NCBI RefSeq assembly: GCF_041381155.1
Contig: NC_091138.1
Coordinates: forward strand, 33,411,604-33,475,603
Length of the DNA stretch: 64,000 nt
Source: Argopecten irradians
Taxonomy: Eukaryota > Mollusca > Bivalvia > Pectinida > Pectinidae
Reading direction: 5' to 3'
Below the pieces are notes generated by a model. That model did not search any database. It saw only the letters and a program-made list of their open reading frames with translations, and had not been told where the DNA came from. Shown one piece after another: positions 59,175 to 64,000 of the stretch (position 1 is the stretch's first letter; every line of letters starts with the position of its first letter). Made by a program: the position numbers and the translations under genes.

Positions 59175-59673
59175 TTAGCTTATTTTTAATGCTACCAATT
59201 TAAACTCTTATTGTTACTGGTATATGGTTGTCCCTAGGAGGCTTCTGCACAAAAGTTCAATGGACCTAGATCGCTTACCTGCATGATGGTGAATACCATA
59301 TGCATAAGAAATAAAGATTGTCAATTTAAGACTTTTCTACTTCACAGACCCTAAAGGTTTAAAAATGGAATTCCAAGTGGGCTGTCATGGTACCTGTTGG
59401 TTGATGGTTTTTCTACAGGTTCTCTGACTTTCTTGACATACATAAAAATGTACCCACATCCTAAACCTAGCACATCTTTAAAGATGCCCTTGACAATTTA
59501 TAGATTTTCTATTCCTTCTTTGCTTATTACAGTTATTTCCCTTCCAGGTAGATATTCATTGTGACGTTATTATTCTGTTAGCAAAACATTTTCTCTAAAA
59601 AGTGTGACATTATGCTCGCAAAAAACACATGACGTCAAAATCAATACCTAACAGAAAGGCCAGATAACTCCAT
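59175..59673. other. Noncoding stretch
   Basis: No gene. Imperfect inverted words near 59545 and 59630 (TGTGACGTTATT, ATGACGTCAAAAT) hint at another small decayed MITE. Confidence 0.35.
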
Positions 59674-60017
59674 AATATACAAAGATGGAATAGCAAAAAC
59701 ATGAGTAGATGAATTAGTAATTTTCCTCAGGTTGCAAAAGTTACTTACTTAACACCATTACCAACATTGAAAAGTTTGAGCTTCTGTCTTTACTTCAAGA
59801 TAAAAAAATTTAAAATAACTTATTGCGTCCCGCAAAAAATTCCATGGCATTATATGCCCTATATGGAATGAAGGACTGATTCTGCATCCACCAAAAACAA
59901 AGTCAATTATTTTAAATCATTTATGTGTTAATTAGACATATATCTACATGAGTAAACACTTATTATTGTTCAACTGATTAGAGTCGTTTATGCGCTGTGA
60001 GCGGTAGAGCATCTTTA
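59674..60017. mobile_element. TTAA/CCACCGCTGA MITE family, copy 3
   Basis: The interior matches the copy at 34601 (AAAAGTTACTTACTTAACA, AAAAGTTTGAGCTTCTGTC, CCTATATGGAATGAAGGA, GTGTTAATTAGACATATA). The right end is TGAGCGGTAGAGCATCTTTAA. The left end is diverged. Confidence 0.65.
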
Positions 60018-60067
60018 AATAATCTAATTAAAATTAGACTTGTTATTCAGCTTCAATTATTATTAAT

Positions 60068-60309
60068 GCTCTACGCTACACTCCAATACAAGATCTAGCA
60101 GCTCCCCATCCTGGATCACCTCAGCATGACCCCTGGCCTAGAATCTTAACATCTCAGGATGTACTATTAGCTGTTTATACTACCGAGAGAATCAACCACA
60201 CCAAAGATCTTTTAGGCGACATGCTGATTGGCTAACCGTAGGGGTCATGCTGGGGTAACCTGAACATTGTGTTAATAGATCTTGCATTTGAGCGTTATGT
60301 AGAGCATCT
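60068..60309. mobile_element. 242-bp MITE with about 30-bp inverted ends
   Basis: The left end ATGCTCTACGCTACACTCCA then AATACAAGATCT is inverted at the right end as AGATCTTGCATTTGAGCGTT then ATGTAGAGCAT. An inner inverted pair (CAGCATGACCCCTGG against GTAGGGGTCATGCTGGGG) makes the fold more extensive. No coding capacity. Confidence 0.75.
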
Positions 60310-60467
60310 TTGTATGGCATATTCTAATTAATTAATTAGATTTATATTAAATGACCTTGGCTGATAATAGGATATAAAACATCATGAAAACAAAGTTTCT
60401 ACACATCACATTTTTCATTACATTATCGAGTCACACGCTTTTGATTCTATATGTTAGTTCTTGCAAA

Positions 60468-60680
60468 CAAACTTTCTTTCCCATGCAATTAATTTTCGTG
60501 AATTGTGCATTCCAAGTAAATTCGCGAAAGTTTATCTCTGCAAATTAACATTTACATCAATAATTCTGATAGGAATTTCCGGACAATTTTTAAATCTGTG
60601 AATGTTAATCTTTGTGAAATTGTTTTGAAATGGAAATCGCATAATATATGTAGTAGTCGTGAAAGTAAGTTATATTATAG
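60468..60680. mobile_element. CGCGA-rich MITE-like repeat, copy 5 (diverged)
   Basis: AAACAAACTTTCTTTCCC at the left and GTCGTGAAAGTAAGTTATAT at the right, with AATTCGCGAAAG inside. Decayed member of the family at 1948. Confidence 0.4.
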
Positions 60681-61029
60681 TATACAGACACCTCTGCTCT
60701 GTATGAACTGGGTCCCAGTATTACACATAAAAATGGTGACTATAAAACCTGTGGTCGAATAGTATAAGAAAACAACTTTTCTCTCTGTGTATCAAAACTT
60801 TATTGAAAACAAGGAAGATCCACATTTTATAGTAGGTATCAACATTCACAGCAATCTCTAACAAGTAAACAATGTATTTTGTATTTTGATAACAATTAAA
60901 AAAAGTCACCCATAACACTACCACTGTGTATGACATGCTTTCTTTTTCATGCCACAATGTTACTTTGGCCTATGGTGTCATCTAACTCTGCAGTATATAC
61001 ATATGTAATATTATACTGTCAGTGTATTG

Positions 61030-61205
61030 GAGAGCCGGTTATTTCCGCAGGAATATTTTCACGATTTTGCAGCTGATCAACATAATCACAAAAATTTGAA
61101 CCATGAAATATTAAGAAATAGTTTAATTAAATTCATAACCTTGAAGCCAAAATTGTGAAATACTAATTCGTTAACATTTCATGAAATTCTAGTTTGTGGT
61201 CCAAA
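61030..61205. mobile_element. CGCGA-family MITE, copy 6 (strongly diverged)
   Basis: GGTTATTTCCGCAGGAATAT at the left; GAAATACTAATTCGTTAACA and TTCATGAAATTCTAG at the right. Family membership rests on word order and size only. Confidence 0.25.
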
Positions 61206-61697
61206 TCTCCAAATTTTTTACCTTCAAAAATGACCAGCCACACAGAACACCACTGATTCTACAACTTCCTTATCTGATGTCCTACAAATCTGTTATTCCA
61301 CTGCAGTGATGTTTCAATCACAAAAGTCCTATCTGTTTTCCTGGAATTCTGTAGCATCCATTGGTTTCATAATATACTGGTAGACTAGTAATTCAGCACT
61401 AATATCACAGGTGTAATTCTGATGTCGCTATGTCCTATGTTCTTCAATTCTGTATCATCTACAGTTTTTATGTTTGCTAATGATGCAAAGTCTCTCTCTG
61501 ATGTTCTACAAAACCTCCATGTGTACCACTATATCAACGATGTCCAATGCCCAAAATGTCCCCCTGACCCCTCTACCTCTGGGGTAATGGATGTCAGAAT
61601 GTCTCTTACTAACATTCCTCAATACTATAGCACTTTAACCAGTTGTGTATTACAATGTTGCAATGTCCCAGCTTACATTTATCACTTCTAACTTCAA

Positions 61698-62779
61698 TCA
61701 TTTTTTCCACTGTTTTGCTATCTTTTCATTTTCCTTTTTCATTTGTTTAGCCATTTTCTCATATTCTTTTGCCTTCTGTTTTGTAAATTTCTCCTCTGCT
61801 TTCAGTCTTGCAAGCTTAGCTTTTTCTTTTTGTTTAGCTAACTTCTCCTTTTCCTTTTCTTTGGCTAATCTGGCCTTTTCTTTTTCTTTTGTCATCTTAG
61901 CTTTTTGCTTTTCTTTTTCAATCATCTGTTCAGCTGCTTTTATTTCTCTATCAAGTGTACCGCTAATGACTTTCGGAGCCAGATCTGAGAAGGCAAGTTC
62001 TTGTTCGCTAAGCCTTGCTTTCCAGTTTGACACATCCTTCTCATAGTTGTCCCACAGCCTTTTAGATTCTTCACTGTACACCTGAAATTAGAGATGGATA
62101 AACTTTATTTATTTAGAATTCTCTAAAAAAAAAAAATCATAGAATTTTCTGAAAAACAGAGATTTCGGTGCCCATCAAAGAATGATTTATGTCTGACAAT
62201 GGAAAAAGGGATCTTTTCTCTGCTTTTTAAACTCTAAACATCAAAATCCAAGATGTCACCAGTTGGCTATCTTGTTAGATTGGTCCTAAAAATGCAATAT
62301 GCAAAGCTAGGGCCCTAGAGGAACCTATATATGAATTTTGAGACAGATCCTTTCATAACTTTCTATGAAATAGTGGTAACAAACTTCAACTATTAAAATC
62401 CAAGATGGCTGCCAGTTGGCTTACAAGTTGACAGATGATAAGACTCTCTGATCAGAACTACATGTCTCCAAAACAAATCACATTTATTGTTTGGAGTAAT
62501 AACTTTGAATGTTAACAGGTCTATTTTTAAACATGACAACAGACTCGTAAACTCTTGTACTCTTAGAATTACTAGGTCAACCATAAGCTATTATGACAAA
62601 ACAAAGCTTCATTTTTTTTTTTTGAAATAAGAAAAATTTGCATTAGAATTTATCTTAAAGTTTGTTACTTCACATATACTTTAGGGCTTACAGCCAAATT
62701 GTTTGACTCCCTTTCAACTGATTTCCTTTTCTCATAGACCGGTGTAGATTCACAGTCAAAGCATATTCTTGCACTTATC
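61698..62779 (-). CDS. Unidentified protein, C-terminal two exons, Lys/Glu-rich coiled coil (partial)
   Basis: The last coding exon 62081-61698 (acceptor TTTCAG|GTGTAC, stop at 61698-61700) encodes 127 residues. These begin with YSEESKRLWDNYEKDVSNWK, followed by about 75 residues of almost uninterrupted Lys/Glu/Ala heptad-like sequence (EKEKARLAKEKEKEKLAKQK and similar). A likely preceding exon, 62779-62692 (TTTGAACAG|G ... GGCT|GTAAGC), reads ICFDCESTPVYEKRKSVERE and joins in phase 0. Earlier exons are not in the window, or lie beyond the right-hand repeat element. I do not recognise the family. The SEESKRLW..YEKD..NWKARL segment faintly resembles the end of an HMG box, but this is weak. The terminal exon is the better supported; the 62.7-kb exon is inferred from splice sites and phase. 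Confidence 0.5.
62158..62432 (-). mobile_element. Decayed single-unit copy of the tandem-core element
   Basis: On the minus strand the 3'-type end (CATTGTCAGACATAAATC, GGGATC) and about one to two core units (GGCAGCCATCTTGGATTTTA, GGACCAATC) are recognisable. The terminal AGATCCCTCTGGGATCT hairpin is not intact. It lies in the intron between the two exons of the unidentified gene. Confidence 0.6.
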
Positions 62780-62789
62780 CTGTTCAAAT

Positions 62790-64000
62790 AACAAGAGATC
62801 CCAGAGGGATCTTGGCGCCCACCCAAGAATGATCTATGTCTGACAATGGAAAGAGGGATCTTTTCCCTGCTTTTCAAACTTGTTCAAACACACTACATAT
62901 AAAATTTGAGACAGATCGCTATAGTACTTTCTAAGACATAGTGGTAACAAACTTCAACAATGAAATCTAAGATGGCGGCCGGTTTGCCATCTTGTTTACC
63001 AATCAGTGCCGAAAGGCATTATGGATCAGTCCTTAAATGTAATATGCACAACTAGGGTACAAGGGGAAACTTTGCATGGAATTTGAGAAAGATCCCTTCA
63101 GTACTTTTTGAGAAATATTGATAACAAACTTTAAATATCAAAATCCAAGATGGCCGTCAGTCGGTCATCTTGTTTCCGATCGGTCCCAAAATGCAATATG
63201 CACAATTAGGGTCCTAGGGGAACCTGTATATGAAATTTGAGAAAGATCCCTTTAGCACTTTTTGAGAAATAGTGGTAACAAACTTTAACCATTAAAATCC
63301 AAGATGGCCGCCTGTCGACCATCTTGTTGACCAGTCGGTCCCAAAATGCAATATGCACAACTAAGGTCCTAGGGGAACCGACATATGAAATTTGAGAAAG
63401 ATCCCTTCAGTACTTTTTGAGAAATAGCAGTAACAAACTTTAACTATCAAAATCCAAGATGACCGCCTGTCGGCCATCTTGTTCACCGATCGGTACCAAA
63501 ATGCAATATGCACAATTAGGGTCCTAGGGGAACCTGTATATGAAAATTGAGAAAGATCCCTTTAGCACTTTTTTGAGAAATAGTGGTAAACAAACTTTAA
63601 CCATTAAAATCCAAGATGGCTGCCTGTCGGCCATCTTGTTGACCAGTCGGTCCCAAAATGCAATATGCACAACAAGGGTCCTAGGGGAACCATCATATGA
63701 GATTTGAGAAAGATACTTTCTGTACTTTTTGAGAAATAGCAGTAACAAACTTTAACTATCAAAATCCAAGATGACCGCCTATCGGCCATCTTGTTCAACT
63801 ATCGGTACCAAAATGCAACATGCACAACTAGGGCCCTAGGGGAACCTATATATGAAATTTGAGAAAGATCCCTTCAATACTTTTTGAGAAATAGCGGTAA
63901 CAAACTTTAACTATCAAAATCAAAGATGGCCGCCCTCTCCGCCATCTTGTTCATCGATCGATCCCAAAATGTAATATGCACAACTAGGGTCCTAGGGGAA
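62790..64000 (-). mobile_element. Palindrome-ended, tandem-core element, right copy (runs off the window)
   Basis: In the opposite orientation to the copy at 57829. Its 3' hairpin is at 62795-62811 (AGATCCCAGAGGGATCT on the plus strand), followed by the same unique segment (GATCTATGTCTGACAATGG AAAG). Then come at least seven tandem core units of about 156 bp continuing to the edge, each with AAGATGGCCGCC/GGCCATCTTG words. The start with the AGCCCACC hairpin would lie beyond 64000. It begins within about 10 bases of the putative exon at 62779. Confidence 0.7.

Noticed and set aside
61645-62046. 133-codon plus-strand frame rich in Phe/Ser
   Set aside because: It is the antisense of the Lys/Glu-rich exon; the Phe/Ser composition is the expected mirror of AAG/GAA codons.
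1-64000. Retrovirus-like, LTR or Polinton-type elements
   Set aside because: No gag/pol-like, integrase-like or capsid-like coding traces and no long direct terminal repeats were seen.

Overview
The window is eukaryotic, AT-rich and gene-poor. The genes have introns, and the intergenic DNA is packed with minisatellites, MITEs, tRNA-derived SINE pieces and tandem-core elements of the kind known from bivalve genomes. An AA15 chitin-active LPMO gene, plus repeats built on 'AAGATGGCCGCC...GGCCATCTTG', point to a mollusc, most likely a bivalve. The species cannot be fixed from this sequence alone.

Three genes can be spliced by eye with consistent phases. (1) A secreted or membrane-tethered AA15 lytic polysaccharide monooxygenase lies on the minus strand (15710-17099, two coding exons, 352 aa). 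(2) SLC25A16, a mitochondrial carrier linked to coenzyme A transport, lies on the minus strand (46232-52699, eight coding exons, 314 aa). (3) CAMLG, the ER receptor subunit for tail-anchored protein insertion, lies on the plus strand (53127-55595, four coding exons, 282 aa). Genes 2 and 3 are head-to-head, with start codons 427 bp apart and an ETS-type site between them. A fourth, unidentified gene with a Lys/Glu-rich coiled-coil C-terminus is partly present on the minus strand (61698-62779); it probably continues beyond the right edge.

Layout: 1-15.7 kb is noncoding, with scattered MITEs, one perfect 43-bp-arm hairpin and two GC-richer blocks that could be regulatory. 15.7-17.1 kb holds the LPMO. 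17.1-24.1 kb is noncoding. 24.1-39.9 kb is dominated by three unrelated minisatellites (52-bp unit, about 61 copies; 78-bp unit, about 12; 42-bp unit, about 111), with a 515-bp SINE-like insertion flanked by 12-bp duplications and a 652-bp mariner-like MITE between them. 40-46 kb is AT-rich noncoding DNA with a tandem array of a tRNA-like A-box segment and several hairpin MITEs. 46.2-55.6 kb is the divergent SLC25A16/CAMLG pair, with transposon remnants in its introns. 57.8-64 kb carries two oppositely oriented Helitron-like tandem-core elements around the unidentified gene.

No operons, rRNA, functional tRNA, CRISPR array or virus-like element was recognised. The genes serve unrelated processes; the only architectural link is the shared SLC25A16/CAMLG promoter. 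The strongest 'second look' items are the nested higher-order structure of the 52-bp array, the 42-bp array, the tandem tRNA-like array, the perfect hairpin, and the palindrome-ended tandem-core elements.
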